A stretch of 64,000 nt of DNA from Flavobacteriaceae bacterium (GCA_013214065.1 JABSPK010000009.1:1-64000); one strand, 5' to 3'; numbered from the stretch's first letter, positions 47,727 to 57,155 are shown. A program made the numbers and translations. Notes: generated by a model from the sequence alone, not told the origin.

Positions 47727-47751
47727 CCCCAGACCATTAAACGGTATTTGT

Positions 47752-47777
47752 AAAAGGAAGCTTCGGCTTCCTTTTTT
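47752..47777 (+). terminator. Terminator between the beta-barrel gene and aroQ
   Basis: AAAAGGAAGC (47752-47761), the stable TTCG tetraloop and GCTTCCTTTT form a perfect 10-bp stem followed by T's. Confidence 0.93.
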
Positions 47778-47796
47778 CGTAGCTGTAATTTATGAG

Positions 47797-47804
47797 TACA
47801 TTTA
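47797..47804 (+). promoter_or_regulatory. -7 promoter box immediately before aroQ
   Basis: TACATTTA (one mismatch to TAnnTTTG) is followed by GGGC and the aroQ ATG at 47809, a 4-nt gap, again predicting a leaderless transcript. Confidence 0.5.
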
Positions 47805-47808
47805 GGGC

Positions 47809-48225
47809 ATGAAAATCATGATCATCAATGGTCCGAATTTGAACCTATTGGGCAAAAGGGAGCCAGAAGTTTATGGCAGCACCACCTTTGAAGCCTATCT
47901 AGAGGAACTTAAGGGCAGTTTTCCGGAAGTCGAATTGCATTATTTCCAATCGAATATCGAAGGGGAATTGATAGCCAAGCTACAGGAAGTCGGTTTTTCG
48001 TATGACGGTATCGTTTTAAACGCAGCTTCTTACACCCATACCTCGGTGGGTATAGGAGATGCCGTGAAAGCCATTGAGACCCCGGTGGTGGAGGTCCATA
48101 TTTCGAATACCCATCAGCGGGAATCGTTTCGTCATGTTTCTTATATCGCAGACGGGGCCAAAGGGGTCATTTTGGGCTTCGGCCTGCAAAGTTATGCGCT
48201 CGCGATCGCAAGTTTTCTCCGGTAA
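47809..48225 (+). CDS. aroQ: Type II 3-dehydroquinate dehydratase
   Basis: A 138-residue dodecameric-type dehydroquinase of the shikimate pathway. IINGPNLNLLGKREPEVYG holds the catalytic Arg and Tyr; VLNAASYTHTSVGI has the Asn and the general-base region, and EVHISNTHQRESFRH has the catalytic His. Full length for the family. Monocistronic between a terminator and the sugar dehydrogenase gene. Confidence 0.95.
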   Translation: MKIMIINGPNLNLLGKREPEVYGSTTFEAYLEELKGSFPEVELHYFQSNIEGELIAKLQEVGFSYDGIVLNAASYTHTSVGIGDAVKAIETPVVEVHISNTHQRESFRHVSYIADGAKGVILGFGLQSYALAIASFLR

Positions 48226-48297
48226 ACTAGACTACTAGTGTGAAGGCTACATCCGATTTCCTTCTTTTTTACGTACGTATACAAAGTCCCCAACACT

Positions 48298-49467
48298 ATG
48301 AAACACTACTTTGGAATCCCTCAGGTTTGTTTATTCTTCCTCGTTTGGGGATGTGGTGATGATGATCCACAGCGGACCATCGTTCTTGACGACACTCCCG
48401 TAACTGAATTTACCGTATCGATTACCAATGCTTTTCCGAATTTGACATTCGATCGGCCGGTCGATTTTCAAAGTCCCGATGATAGTACCGATCGGGTGTT
48501 CGTCGTCGAACAAGGCGGATTGATCAAAGTATTCGCTAATGATCCCGAGGTGGTCGGTACGACTATTTTCCTCGATTTGCGGGATCGGATTTCGACCAAT
48601 GCCAATGAACAAGGGCTTTTAGGGCTCGCTTTTCATCCGGATTATGCCAATAATGGCCTTTTTTATGTCAATTATACGCCTGATGCGGGCCTGTCGGTAA
48701 CTTCATCCTTCATGCGATCTGCCGATGCCAATGTGGCTGATAGTTCAAGCGAAACCCTCCTTTTAGAGATTCCACAACCCTTTACCAACCACAATGGGGG
48801 GCAATTGGCTTTTGGACCCGATGGCTATCTGTACATCTCTTCCGGTGATGGCGGATCGGCTGGTGACCCGGGCAACAACGCTCAAAACACCACCAATCTG
48901 TTAGGGGCGATTTTGCGGATTGACATCGATAACCTTGCGAATGGGCTCCCCTATGCGATTCCCAATGGCAATCCGTTTTTCGGAAGTACTACGGACCGGC
49001 AGGAGATTTATGCCTATGGCCTTCGGAATCCTTGGCGTATGAGTTTCGATACCCAGACCAACACACTGTGGGCCGGTGATGTGGGGCAAGACGCCATTGA
49101 GGAAATCGACCTTATCGAAGCCGGGGGCAATTATGGCTGGAAATTGTTCGAAGGGAATACTTGTTTTTCAGGGGATTGCGATGCATCGGAATTGATTCCG
49201 CCGCTATTCGAATACGATCAGACCGATGGGGATCGTTCCGTAACCGGAGGTTTTGTGTACCGGGGTAGCGACATCCCAGAACTTCAAGGCAAATACGTTT
49301 ACGGCGATTTTATCAGTGGTAAGATCTGGTCATTGAATACTGACGGTACCGACAATAGTTTACTGGTGGGTAGCGGATTGAATATCGCTTCCTTTGGTAC
49401 CGATGGTCAAAACGAACTCTACCTCTGTGCTTTCGACGGTAGGATCTACCGCCTTCAAAAAGACTAG
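48298..49467 (+). CDS. PQQ-type glucose/sorbosone dehydrogenase-like lipoprotein
   Basis: A 389-residue protein with a lipobox (LVWGCGDDD, Cys 19), so anchored in the envelope. It is a six-bladed beta-propeller of the glucose/sorbosone dehydrogenase (GSDH) family: NEQGLLGLAFHPDY, NHNGGQLAFGPDGYLYISSGDGG, YGLRNPWRMSFD and GGNYGWKLFEGN are the conserved blade motifs, with the catalytic His in NHNGG. Such proteins use PQQ to oxidise aldoses; many flavobacterial relatives have no proven activity. It overlaps the stop of the converging DUF3817 gene by 4 bp. Confidence 0.88.
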   Translation: MKHYFGIPQVCLFFLVWGCGDDDPQRTIVLDDTPVTEFTVSITNAFPNLTFDRPVDFQSPDDSTDRVFVVEQGGLIKVFANDPEVVGTTIFLDLRDRISTNANEQGLLGLAFHPDYANNGLFYVNYTPDAGLSVTSSFMRSADANVADSSSETLLLEIPQPFTNHNGGQLAFGPDGYLYISSGDGGSAGDPGNNAQNTTNLLGAILRIDIDNLANGLPYAIPNGNPFFGSTTDRQEIYAYGLRNPWRMSFDTQTNTLWAGDVGQDAIEEIDLIEAGGNYGWKLFEGNTCFSGDCDASELIPPLFEYDQTDGDRSVTGGFVYRGSDIPELQGKYVYGDFISGKIWSLNTDGTDNSLLVGSGLNIASFGTDGQNELYLCAFDGRIYRLQKD

Positions 49468-49745
49468 TCGATGTTCCTTAAATACTTCTTGTCGGCATAA
49501 AAGGTGCCAAAGGGCAGTATGGATGCCAGAAAGAGGACTAAAAAACGTTTGAGTCCCCAGCTTTTTTGCCAGCTATATAGTCCGGAAAGTAAGATAAACA
49601 GGATAAAAAGTACACCATGGGCCATGCCGACGACCTTGTTCGGTTGCCCAATATCGGCCCAATACTTCAAGGGCATGGTCAAACCGATGATCAACACATA
49701 GGTTATTCCTTCTAAAATCGCCACAGCTCGGAAAAGTTGCGTCAT
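49464..49745 (-). CDS. DUF3817 family membrane protein
   Basis: A 93-residue protein with three hydrophobic helices and the DUF3817 marks EGITYVLI near the N-terminus, GQPNKVVGMAHGVLF, and a FGTFYADKKYL tail. The family (YdzA/YqxA-like) has no known function. It begins 9 bp after the lpdA stop on the same strand, so it is probably co-transcribed with lpdA. Confidence 0.87.
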   Translation of the reverse strand: MTQLFRAVAILEGITYVLIIGLTMPLKYWADIGQPNKVVGMAHGVLFILFILLSGLYSWQKSWGLKRFLVLFLASILPFGTFYADKKYLRNID

Positions 49746-49754
49746 GGTGTGGTT

Positions 49755-51146
49755 TTATAGATGGATGACCTCGTCATAGGCATCGGCAACCGCTTCCATG
49801 ACCGCTTCGCTCATGGTTGGGTGCGGGTGTACCGCCTTGAGGACTTCATGACCTGTGGTTTCCAATTTTCGGGCAACCACGGCTTCGGCGATCATATCGG
49901 TCACTCCGGCACCGATCATATGGCAACCGAGCCATTCCCCGTATTTGGCATCGAAAATCACCTTGACGAAACCATCGGAATTCCCCGAGGCTTTTGCCTT
50001 TCCACTCGCGGAAAAAGGAAACTTCCCTACTTTGATCTCATATCCTTGCTCTTTCGCTTGTTTTTCGGTCAGGCCGACAGAAGCGATTTCGGGCATACAG
50101 TAGGTGCAACCAGGGATATTGCCGTAGTCTAGGGGTTCTACGTGCATTCCAGCGATTTTTTCAACGCAGAGGATGCCTTCTGCAGAGGCGACGTGTGCCA
50201 AGGCTTGACCTGGTGTGACGTCTCCGATGGCATAGTAACCCGGTATGTTGGTTTGGTAGTAATCGTTGACCAAGATCTTATCGCGGTCCGTGGCGATACC
50301 GACCTCTTCCAGGCCTATGTTTTCGATATTGGTTTTGATGCCGACGGCCGAAAGCACGATGTCGGCTTCCAAGACTTCTTCGCCTTTGCTGGTCTTGACC
50401 GTAGCTTTGACGCCTTCACCTGAGGTATCCACTTGGGTCACTTCAGCGGAAGTCTTGATCTTTATCCCCGATTTCTTAAAGGTGCGTTCGAGTTGTTTCG
50501 ATACGTCTTCGTCTTCAACGGGCACGATGTGCGGTAAATATTCCACAACGGTGACCTCGGTACCCATGCTGTTATAGAAATATGCGAATTCGATTCCGAT
50601 AGCGCCGCTTCCGACAACGATCATTTTTTCGGGCTGCTTTTCCAAAGTCATGGCCTCACGATACCCGATGACTTTTTTTCCATCTTGCGGGAGGCTCGGC
50701 AGTTCACGGCTGCGGGCCCCTGTGGCGATGACGATGTGGTCAGCGCTGTATTCGGTGGTGGTACCGTCGGTTGCCGTAACATCGATTTTCTTTCCAGGTT
50801 TCAATTTTCCGAATCCGTTCAAAACTTCGATCTTGTTCTTTTTCATCAAGAACTGCACGCCTTTGCTCATACCATCGGCAACCCCGCGGCTTCTTTTGAC
50901 CACGGCATCGAAATCATGTTCTACTTTTTTGGCACTAAGGCCGTAATCCTCGGCATGTTTAAGGTATTCAAATACTTGGGCGGATTTTAGCAATGCCTTT
51001 GTCGGGATACAGCCCCAATTCAAACAAACACCTCCCAAACTTTCTTTTTCGACGATCGCCGTCTTCATACCGAGTTGTGACGCACGAATGGCCGTTACAT
51101 ACCCACCAGGGCCGCTTCCTAAAACAATAACATCAAAATTGCTCAT
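49755..51146 (-). CDS. lpdA: Dihydrolipoyl dehydrogenase
   Basis: A 463-residue flavoprotein (E3) that reoxidises dihydrolipoyl groups in the pyruvate and 2-oxoglutarate dehydrogenase complexes. FAD site VLGSGPGGYVTAIRA, redox disulfide GGVCLNWGCIPT, NAD site VVGSGAIGIEFA, and the C-terminal His-Glu base HPHPTMSEAVME are all intact. It has a roughly 50-nt leader that includes a small CTTAC...GTAAG hairpin. Confidence 0.95.
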   Translation of the reverse strand: MSNFDVIVLGSGPGGYVTAIRASQLGMKTAIVEKESLGGVCLNWGCIPTKALLKSAQVFEYLKHAEDYGLSAKKVEHDFDAVVKRSRGVADGMSKGVQFLMKKNKIEVLNGFGKLKPGKKIDVTATDGTTTEYSADHIVIATGARSRELPSLPQDGKKVIGYREAMTLEKQPEKMIVVGSGAIGIEFAYFYNSMGTEVTVVEYLPHIVPVEDEDVSKQLERTFKKSGIKIKTSAEVTQVDTSGEGVKATVKTSKGEEVLEADIVLSAVGIKTNIENIGLEEVGIATDRDKILVNDYYQTNIPGYYAIGDVTPGQALAHVASAEGILCVEKIAGMHVEPLDYGNIPGCTYCMPEIASVGLTEKQAKEQGYEIKVGKFPFSASGKAKASGNSDGFVKVIFDAKYGEWLGCHMIGAGVTDMIAEAVVARKLETTGHEVLKAVHPHPTMSEAVMEAVADAYDEVIHL

Positions 51147-51199
51147 TGTAGATATTTTTTTAAGGATTTGAATCTTACTTACCGAGGAGTAAGCAGGTG

Positions 51200-51207
51200 C
51201 AAAAATA
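51200..51207 (-). promoter_or_regulatory. -7 promoter box for lpdA
   Basis: TATTTTTG on the minus strand, perfect match, 53 nt before the lpdA start codon. Confidence 0.5.
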
Positions 51208-51324
51208 CGGATTTAACCCTCGAACGACCAAGGGAACAAATGACTAAATGGTGAAATTCAAGGGTCAGCTGCCTTTCGAACCGAACAGCCGCTGGTTAAA
51301 GGCTTTGGAACCGCCTTTCGGCAC

Positions 51325-51801
51325 CTATAGCGATTGCCATGCATCGCCCTTCAGTTGTTTCCCTAAAATCACGATTTGACCCACATGGTTGGCATAATGT
51401 GCAATTTGCCTGTTGATCGCTGCCAAGATGCTGTGCGGCTCGTTGCGGATGTATACCGTCGTGTCGAAATTCGATTCGTCTAGCTTCGATAGCGCGGAAA
51501 AAAGGCAGTCCCATCCTTTTTCCCAAAGTGCGATCACTTCAGGTTTGTTCTGGGGTGGATGTTCGAATTCGGTATCGCGATGGCGCCAAGGCTTTTCGCC
51601 GTCCGAATGCAAAAAATCCGTCCAGCGACTCAGCATGTTGCCGGCCATATGTTTTACGATCTGTGCGATGCTATTGTCACCTTCGTTTCGCCGATAAAGC
51701 AATTGGTCGTCGTCGAGTTGTTCAAAGGTTTTGTCTCCTAGGGTTTTATAGCGCCTGAACTCGAACCGCGCACTTTCCAAATAGGTGTCGACCATACTCA
51801 T
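51325..51801 (-). CDS. DinB family protein
   Basis: A 158-residue four-helix-bundle protein of the DinB/YfiT (DUF1572-like) family. The metal-binding histidines are suggested by IVKHMAGN, and by [16 protein letters not shown] (two His). These are thiol-dependent transferases in organisms that make bacillithiol, which fits the presence of bshC in this window, but no substrate is known. Its ATG overlaps the stop of the upstream msrB gene (ATGA); third gene of the msrB-msrB-dinB unit. Confidence 0.86.
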   Translation of the reverse strand: MSMVDTYLESARFEFRRYKTLGDKTFEQLDDDQLLYRRNEGDNSIAQIVKHMAGNMLSRWTDFLHSDGEKPWRHRDTEFEHPPQNKPEVIALWEKGWDCLFSALSKLDESNFDTTVYIRNEPHSILAAINRQIAHYANHVGQIVILGKQLKGDAWQSL

Positions 51802-52211
51802 TCCGTACCGGACTCAAAATCGATACTACCCGAGTTGATGCAATAGCGCTGTCCTGTGGTTTCTTTTGGTCCGTCATTGAAAACATGGCCTAAATGCCCC
51901 CCGCAATTCGCACAAACGGTCTCGGTACGGATCATGCCGTGCGAGGTGTCGCGGATGTATTCGATCGCTCCCTCAATGGCTTGATCGAATGAGGGCCAAC
52001 CGCAACCGCTCTCGAATTTGTTGCTGCTTTCGAACAATTTGGCATTGCAAGCCTTACAGTGGTAGGCGCCTTTTTCGAAATGCAGGTTGTACTTTCCCGT
52101 AAAGGGTCGTTCGGTCCCTTTTTGTCTCAGGATGTAATAGGATTCCGGCGATAGGTCTTTTTTCCATTCCGCTTCGGATTTCGCAACGGTGTATTTTTTA
52201 TTCTTCGACAT
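51798..52211 (-). CDS. msrB: Peptide-methionine (R)-S-oxide reductase, cytosolic
   Basis: A 137-residue MsrB with no signal peptide. The structural zinc is bound by CKAC and [13 protein letters not shown] and the catalytic cysteine in RYCINSGS are intact. It reduces methionine R-sulfoxide in proteins. The gene lies between a second msrB upstream (14-bp overlap) and the DinB gene downstream (4-bp overlap). Confidence 0.94.
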   Translation of the reverse strand: MSKNKKYTVAKSEAEWKKDLSPESYYILRQKGTERPFTGKYNLHFEKGAYHCKACNAKLFESSNKFESGCGWPSFDQAIEGAIEYIRDTSHGMIRTETVCANCGGHLGHVFNDGPKETTGQRYCINSGSIDFESGTE

Positions 52212-52704
52212 CAGCTATGAAATTAAGTGCGGCCCCATTGATGCAGTGCCTTTTGCCCGTAGTGTTTGCCGGGCCGTCATCGAAGACATGGCCCAGATGG
52301 CCACCACAGGTCGCACAATGCTCTTCCGTTCTCGGGTAGCCGATCTTGTAGTCGACATCATAGGCTACGTTTCCATCGATTCCGCGGTCGAAACTTGGCC
52401 ATCCGGTACCCGAATTGAATTTGTGTTCGCTCCGAAAAAGTCCGGTACCACATCCGGCACAAACGTAAGTACCCTGTTCCTTATTGGCCAACAACTCGCT
52501 GGAAAATGGATTTTCGGTGGCTGCCTTGCGTAATACGTAATACTCCATATCGGTCAATTGTGCGCGCCATTCAGCATCCGTTTTTTGTACCGCATAGGCG
52601 ATTTCAGTATCTTTTTTAGACGTCTTTTTATCTTTTTCTTCCTGTGAGATGCCTTTGCAGCCGAAAAAGGCGATCAAGGCGCTCAGCGCAATGTTTTTTC
52701 CCAT
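52198..52704 (-). CDS. msrB: Peptide-methionine (R)-S-oxide reductase, lipoprotein form
   Basis: A 168-residue MsrB whose N-terminus is a short lipoprotein signal ([10 protein letters not shown], Cys 16) and a lysine-rich linker, so it should act in the periplasm or on the outer membrane. The MsrB core is complete: CAGC and CATC zinc pairs, [10 protein letters not shown], and RHCINGAA with the catalytic cysteine. It is the first gene of the unit and is clearly a paralogue of the cytosolic MsrB that follows it. Confidence 0.9.
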   Translation of the reverse strand: MGKNIALSALIAFFGCKGISQEEKDKKTSKKDTEIAYAVQKTDAEWRAQLTDMEYYVLRKAATENPFSSELLANKEQGTYVCAGCGTGLFRSEHKFNSGTGWPSFDRGIDGNVAYDVDYKIGYPRTEEHCATCGGHLGHVFDDGPANTTGKRHCINGAALNFIADVEE

Positions 52705-52743
52705 CCTTTTTTATAATATGACGGTCATGGGGCGGTTTCCTTT

Positions 52744-52751
52744 CAAAGTTA
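52744..52751 (-). promoter_or_regulatory. -7 promoter box for the msrB-msrB-dinB unit
   Basis: TAACTTTG on the minus strand, perfect match, 39 nt before the start codon of the lipoprotein msrB. Confidence 0.5.
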
Positions 52752-52781
52752 CGGTATTTTGAAAACAGCCCTAAAACAAGA

Positions 52782-52812
52782 AACCCATTCCGTTTGGAAT
52801 GGGTTCTTTTTT
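52782..52812 (-). terminator. Terminator after the collagen-like gene
   Basis: AACCCATTCC (52782-52791), GTTT loop, GGAATGGGTT (52796-52805), with T's on the plus side and T-rich sequence on the minus side. It lies between the stop of the collagen-like gene and the msrB promoter and should stop read-through into msrB. Confidence 0.88.
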
Positions 52813-52825
52813 CGTTGTCATCCGA

Positions 52826-53404
52826 TCAATCGATCGAATGTTTTTCAATGCTGTTGAGGTCGAATTGCAAGGCACCCATCACTTCGTCGAAGTTGGAGGT
52901 GTCGATACCCGAATCCGTTCCGAATTCAGCAGGTAGAATCGCAATCCGGAATACTTGGTTATCGGTGTCACCGGGTAAGAGGGTACCCAGGTCGAAATCC
53001 GATTCCAAGAATATGGATACATCGAAGAAGGTGTGATCGAAATTGTATTGTAGTAAGCCTTGATCCAAAATCCGGGTTTGGGGCAAAAGGCGCCAAACGT
53101 CGATAGGATCGCCCCCATCCGGGTCATCGACCTGATCGAACAGGATATAGACCAATACCACATCGGATTCAAAAACCTCGACCGTGGTCGGGAATTCGAA
53201 GAAAATGGAATAGTCGTTGTCGGTAGAGAAGGTGCCTTCTATTTCCAAGACCGTACCCAAAATGTTGACCCCGTCTTGTCCATCAAGGCCATTAAGACCG
53301 TCAAGGCCATCGAATCCGGGAGGTCCAGGAGGGCCGACAGGGCCTTCACAGGATATGAAGAACATGCTGCCGACTAGGGTTAAAAGTGTAAAAATCCTTT
53401 TCAT
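52826..53404 (-). CDS. Collagen-like lipoprotein
   Basis: A 192-residue lipoprotein (signal LLTLVGSMFFISC, Cys 19). Directly after the cysteine come about nine Gly-X-Y triplets (GPVGPPGPPGFDGLDGLNGL, then DGQDG), a short collagen-type repeat. The remaining 145 residues form a beta-rich globular domain with FFEFPTTVEVFESDVVLVY. Short collagen stems joined to a head domain are common in Bacteroidota surface lipoproteins; the stem is thought to trimerise. The frame is open to 53476 but the signal peptide starts at 53404. Function unknown. Confidence 0.85.
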   Translation of the reverse strand: MKRIFTLLTLVGSMFFISCEGPVGPPGPPGFDGLDGLNGLDGQDGVNILGTVLEIEGTFSTDNDYSIFFEFPTTVEVFESDVVLVYILFDQVDDPDGGDPIDVWRLLPQTRILDQGLLQYNFDHTFFDVSIFLESDFDLGTLLPGDTDNQVFRIAILPAEFGTDSGIDTSNFDEVMGALQFDLNSIEKHSID

Positions 53405-53549
53405 TTGATTTGATTTAAGGTTATGATATTTCTCGATTTCGTTTCGTTTGTTGGATGAAATCAAAAAGCGTTCCAAAAAATAAATCGGGCGGTTTTATGG
53501 CTTTACGAAATATGTGAATCGCGGCAATTGGATAATGCCTAGTTTTTCC

Positions 53550-53557
53550 TATTTTTA
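53550..53557 (+). promoter_or_regulatory. Probable -7 promoter box of the glgE operon
   Basis: TATTTTTA differs from TAnnTTTG in the last base; 23 nt before the glgE ATG. It is the only good candidate promoter for glgE-mak-glgB. Confidence 0.45.
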
Positions 53558-53580
53558 ACTGAAACCAAACAGACCGACCT

Positions 53581-55518
53581 ATGTTGCGACAACAACGTGT
53601 TGTAATCGAAAAAGTAACGCCCCAACTGCATTCAGGGGCATTTTTTATCAAAAGGGTAGTAGGGGAACGCGTTCATGTCCATGCCGATGTGCTCGGCGAT
53701 GGCCACGATGTCGTGCAAGGTGAATTGAGTTATCGCCACGAGGGTTCGAAAAAGTTCGAAACCGTACGTATGGAACACCAAGGAAACGATGCGTTCTATG
53801 CTTCCTTTCAAGTCGATAAGCAAGGCTATTACGAATATAAGGTCGGGGGTTGGGTCGACTATGCCTTGAATTGGCAGCATGGTATCGAGGCCAAGTTGAA
53901 AGATGGTCAGCATGTCATCAGTGAGTTGCTCGATGGGGTCCAATATTTGAAGTATTTGGCCAAAAAAGGCAACAAGACGGAGAAAGCGTATTCCAAAGAC
54001 CTTATCGCGGCCTTCGAAGAAGAGGCCCAATATGACAAAGCCGTTTCAGCTGCCGTTTCCGAAACACTCCATGGATTGTTTTTAAAGTATCCTGCCCGAA
54101 TTTTGGAAAACCAAAGCCTGACCTTAAAAGTATACGTGGATCGTAAAAAGGCGAATTTCAGTACCTGGTACGAGTTCTTTCCGAGGTCATCAGCCTCGGA
54201 GCCCGGCCAACACGGCACCTTCAAGGATTGCGAACGTTTGTTGCCGAAAATCGCCAAAATGGGATTCGACACCCTATACTTTCCGCCGATCCATCCCATC
54301 GGTGAAGTCAACAGAAAGGGGCGCAACAATACCGTGAATGCCCAAGAAGGGGACTCGGGGGTTCCTTGGGCCATAGGCTCCAAATTGGGCGGCCACAACT
54401 CCATCCACCCCGAATTGGGTACTGAACAAGATTTCAAAACTTTGGTCGACAAGGCCTACGATCTGGGTATCGAAGTAGCTATGGATATCGCTTTCCAGGC
54501 CGCACCTGATCATCCGTACCTCAGCTCGAACCCGCAGTGGTTCAGAAAGCGACCTGACGGTACGATCCAATATGCCGAGAACCCACCGAAGAAGTACCAA
54601 GATATCGTCAATTTCCATTTTGAAACCGAGGATTACGAAAACCTTTGGAATGAACTATTGGGCATTGTATTGCATTGGGTACATCTGGGTATCAAGGTAT
54701 TTCGGGTGGATAATCCACATACCAAGCCCTATTATTTTTGGAATTGGTTGATCGAACAGGTCAAAAAAGACCACCCCGATGTGCTGTTCTTGGCCGAGGC
54801 CTTTTCGAGACCCAGGGTCATGCAACAATTGGCCAAACAAGGGTATTCGCAATCCTATACCTATTTTACCTGGCGAGTGGGCAAGCATGAACTCATGGAG
54901 TACATGATCGAATTGACCCAATCGGAAATGAAGGAGTATTACCGTCCGAATTTTTGGCCCAATACCCCTGATATCAATCCATACCACCTACAAGGTGCCA
55001 ATGAGGCCATGCATTTGATACGCTATGCCTTGGCAGCGACCCTGAGCGGTAACCTCGGTATTTACGGCCCGGTTTTCGAATATATGGTTACCGATGCCAT
55101 GCCGGGTAAGGAAGAATATTTGGATTGTGAGAAGTATGAAATCCGACACTGGGATTGGTCGATCGAAAACAAGATCACCCATTTGATGACCAAGATCAAT
55201 TGGGCGCGCAAAAGCCATCCCTGCTTGCAACAGACCAACAACATCCATTTCTGTGCCATCGAAAACGAAAACATCCTTGCTTTTTACAAATGGGATGATG
55301 ATCGAACCGATGAAATGCTGATCGTCATCAGTCTCGATGCCCATAATCGCCAACAAGGTATGGTGCAATTGCCTTTGCATTTGCTCGGCATACAGGCCGG
55401 ACATACGGTGGTGGTCAATGATATGATTACCGAGACCGGATACCATTGGCATGACGAGTGGAATTTCGTTGATTTAAATCCGGCGCTACCGTTCCATCTA
55501 TTCCAAATAACGAAATAA
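53581..55518 (+). CDS. glgE: Alpha-1,4-glucan:maltose-1-phosphate maltosyltransferase
   Basis: A 645-residue GH13_3 enzyme that transfers maltosyl units from maltose 1-phosphate to alpha-1,4-glucan. It has the N-terminal DUF3416 beta domain (about 1-90) and helical insert, then the catalytic barrel with GlgE hallmarks: FPRSSASEPGQHGTFKDCERLLP, YFPPIHPIGEVNRKGRNN, nucleophile Asp in FRVDNPHTKPYYFW, Glu in FLAEAFSRPRVM. Length matches the family. First gene of the glucan operon; 2 bp from the maltokinase gene. Confidence 0.94.
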   Translation: MLRQQRVVIEKVTPQLHSGAFFIKRVVGERVHVHADVLGDGHDVVQGELSYRHEGSKKFETVRMEHQGNDAFYASFQVDKQGYYEYKVGGWVDYALNWQHGIEAKLKDGQHVISELLDGVQYLKYLAKKGNKTEKAYSKDLIAAFEEEAQYDKAVSAAVSETLHGLFLKYPARILENQSLTLKVYVDRKKANFSTWYEFFPRSSASEPGQHGTFKDCERLLPKIAKMGFDTLYFPPIHPIGEVNRKGRNNTVNAQEGDSGVPWAIGSKLGGHNSIHPELGTEQDFKTLVDKAYDLGIEVAMDIAFQAAPDHPYLSSNPQWFRKRPDGTIQYAENPPKKYQDIVNFHFETEDYENLWNELLGIVLHWVHLGIKVFRVDNPHTKPYYFWNWLIEQVKKDHPDVLFLAEAFSRPRVMQQLAKQGYSQSYTYFTWRVGKHELMEYMIELTQSEMKEYYRPNFWPNTPDINPYHLQGANEAMHLIRYALAATLSGNLGIYGPVFEYMVTDAMPGKEEYLDCEKYEIRHWDWSIENKITHLMTKINWARKSHPCLQQTNNIHFCAIENENILAFYKWDDDRTDEMLIVISLDAHNRQQGMVQLPLHLLGIQAGHTVVVNDMITETGYHWHDEWNFVDLNPALPFHLFQITK

Positions 55519-55520
55519 GC

Positions 55521-57146
55521 ATGGCCAAAAAGGAAGACAACGCCCCGAAAGGGACCACCTACGAATTCAATGTCGCTTGGGAGCAATTACTCGATGACGC
55601 CACCTTCGTCAAAGCCTTCCTTTCGGATGTCTTGGAATCGTACATCCAATCACAACGTTGGTATGGCGGTAAAGCCAGCAAGCTGAAGTATATCGAACTG
55701 CAAGAGTATTTCCGTATCCAACAACATGGTGAAGTGTACTATGGGCTGCTTTTGGAGGTCAATTTCGAAGAGGCCTTTTATCAGCATTACTTTTTGCCGA
55801 TCGCTTTTGTGTCCGACGAGGGTTTTGCCAAAAAAGACCGTATCCTATCCTTGAAATTGAATGGGCAAGACGGCTTTATCATCGATGCCCTCAACCTTGA
55901 GTCGTTTCGGAAATTGGTCTTTGAACGGATCGCCACGGCCGAACCCCATGATACCACCAAGGTGCGTTACCACAAGAGTACCGAGTTCCATGAAAACGAA
56001 TACCGATCTTCACGTTTCATGGGGCTGGAGCAGAGCAACACCTCTATCATCATCAACGATAGTTTGGTCATCAAGTTTTTCAGGCGCATTTATGCCGATA
56101 AGAACCCCGACTATGAGATGAGTCGTTTTCTAACTGAAAAAAAGGGCTATCGGAACACTCCCGCCTATCAAGGAAGTCTAAGCATCATCGATACGGATAA
56201 CGCCAACATCACCATTGCATTGATGCAGAAATTGGTGTCGAACGAGGGTGATGCCTGGGAATACATGTTGAAGGAACTTGATATCATCTTCGGATGGTTG
56301 CAGAACAAACAAATCGCTATAGATTCGCTCCCAAGTGTGGGTCTGTTCGAACGATTGGAAATCAAGGACGTACCCCCTGAGATCATTGACTGGGCCGGGT
56401 TGAACATCTTTTTGAAAATGCAGAAACTCGCCCAACGAACGGCTGAAATGCACATCGCCCTGGGTTCTGAATTCGAGGATACCGCCTTTACCCCCGAGCA
56501 TTTCAATGGGGACTATGAGGTTTGGTTGAAAAACCGCTTGTTGTACCAGTTCCAAAATCGGTTGAATACCGTAGAGAACAATTTACACCGATTGGAAGGG
56601 CTCTCGTTGGAGTTGGCCGAGGAGTTTTTGGAACGCAAAAATGCCATACGGAAACGTTTCGTGAATTTCGATTGGACAAAATTGAAAGGCGAACGCCTGC
56701 GGGTACATGGTGATTACCATTTGGGTCAAGTATTGGTGCAAGGCGACGATTTCTTTTTACTTGATTTCGAAGGGGAACCCGAGAGTACCATCCGTGATAG
56801 AAAGGTAAAACAACCGCCCTTAAAGGATATCGCCGGTATTTTCCGCTCGTTCCATTACGCGGTTTATGCCACCATTTTCAACCAGGGTGGGAAATATCCC
56901 TATAGCCAAGAAGAACTTTTCAGGGCAGGTGAGATCCTCTATGGGTATTTCATTGGGGTCTTTTATGCGAAGTACGTATCGATGATCCAGGAAAACAATA
57001 TCAACATCGGATACACCCAAGAGCGTATTTTCTTGTTGGAATACTGCATGCTTGAAAAAGCGGTGTACGAATTGGGATATGAAATGAATTCAAGGCCCCA
57101 GTGGGCGGTGATCCCCTTACGGGGCATCATGAGTATTATGAACTAA
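55521..57146 (+). CDS. mak: Maltokinase
   Basis: A 541-residue protein that should phosphorylate maltose to maltose 1-phosphate, the GlgE substrate. The N-terminal cap has SQRWYGGKASKLKY, seen in Mak/Pep2; the kinase C-lobe has the Brenner motif VHGDYHLGQVL and the DFG-like LLDFEGEP, followed by KDIAGIFRSFHYA. In actinobacteria Mak is often fused to trehalose synthase; here it stands alone and TreS is missing. Separated by 2 bp from glgE and 9 bp from glgB. Confidence 0.9.
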   Translation: MAKKEDNAPKGTTYEFNVAWEQLLDDATFVKAFLSDVLESYIQSQRWYGGKASKLKYIELQEYFRIQQHGEVYYGLLLEVNFEEAFYQHYFLPIAFVSDEGFAKKDRILSLKLNGQDGFIIDALNLESFRKLVFERIATAEPHDTTKVRYHKSTEFHENEYRSSRFMGLEQSNTSIIINDSLVIKFFRRIYADKNPDYEMSRFLTEKKGYRNTPAYQGSLSIIDTDNANITIALMQKLVSNEGDAWEYMLKELDIIFGWLQNKQIAIDSLPSVGLFERLEIKDVPPEIIDWAGLNIFLKMQKLAQRTAEMHIALGSEFEDTAFTPEHFNGDYEVWLKNRLLYQFQNRLNTVENNLHRLEGLSLELAEEFLERKNAIRKRFVNFDWTKLKGERLRVHGDYHLGQVLVQGDDFFLLDFEGEPESTIRDRKVKQPPLKDIAGIFRSFHYAVYATIFNQGGKYPYSQEELFRAGEILYGYFIGVFYAKYVSMIQENNINIGYTQERIFLLEYCMLEKAVYELGYEMNSRPQWAVIPLRGIMSIMN

Positions 57147-57155
57147 AATCAAAAC

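Noticed and set aside
51230-51324. AAAGGC/GCCTTT inverted repeat as terminator of the msrB-dinB unit
   Set aside because: Stem of only 6 bp with a 9-nt loop and a weak T-run; too little to call.
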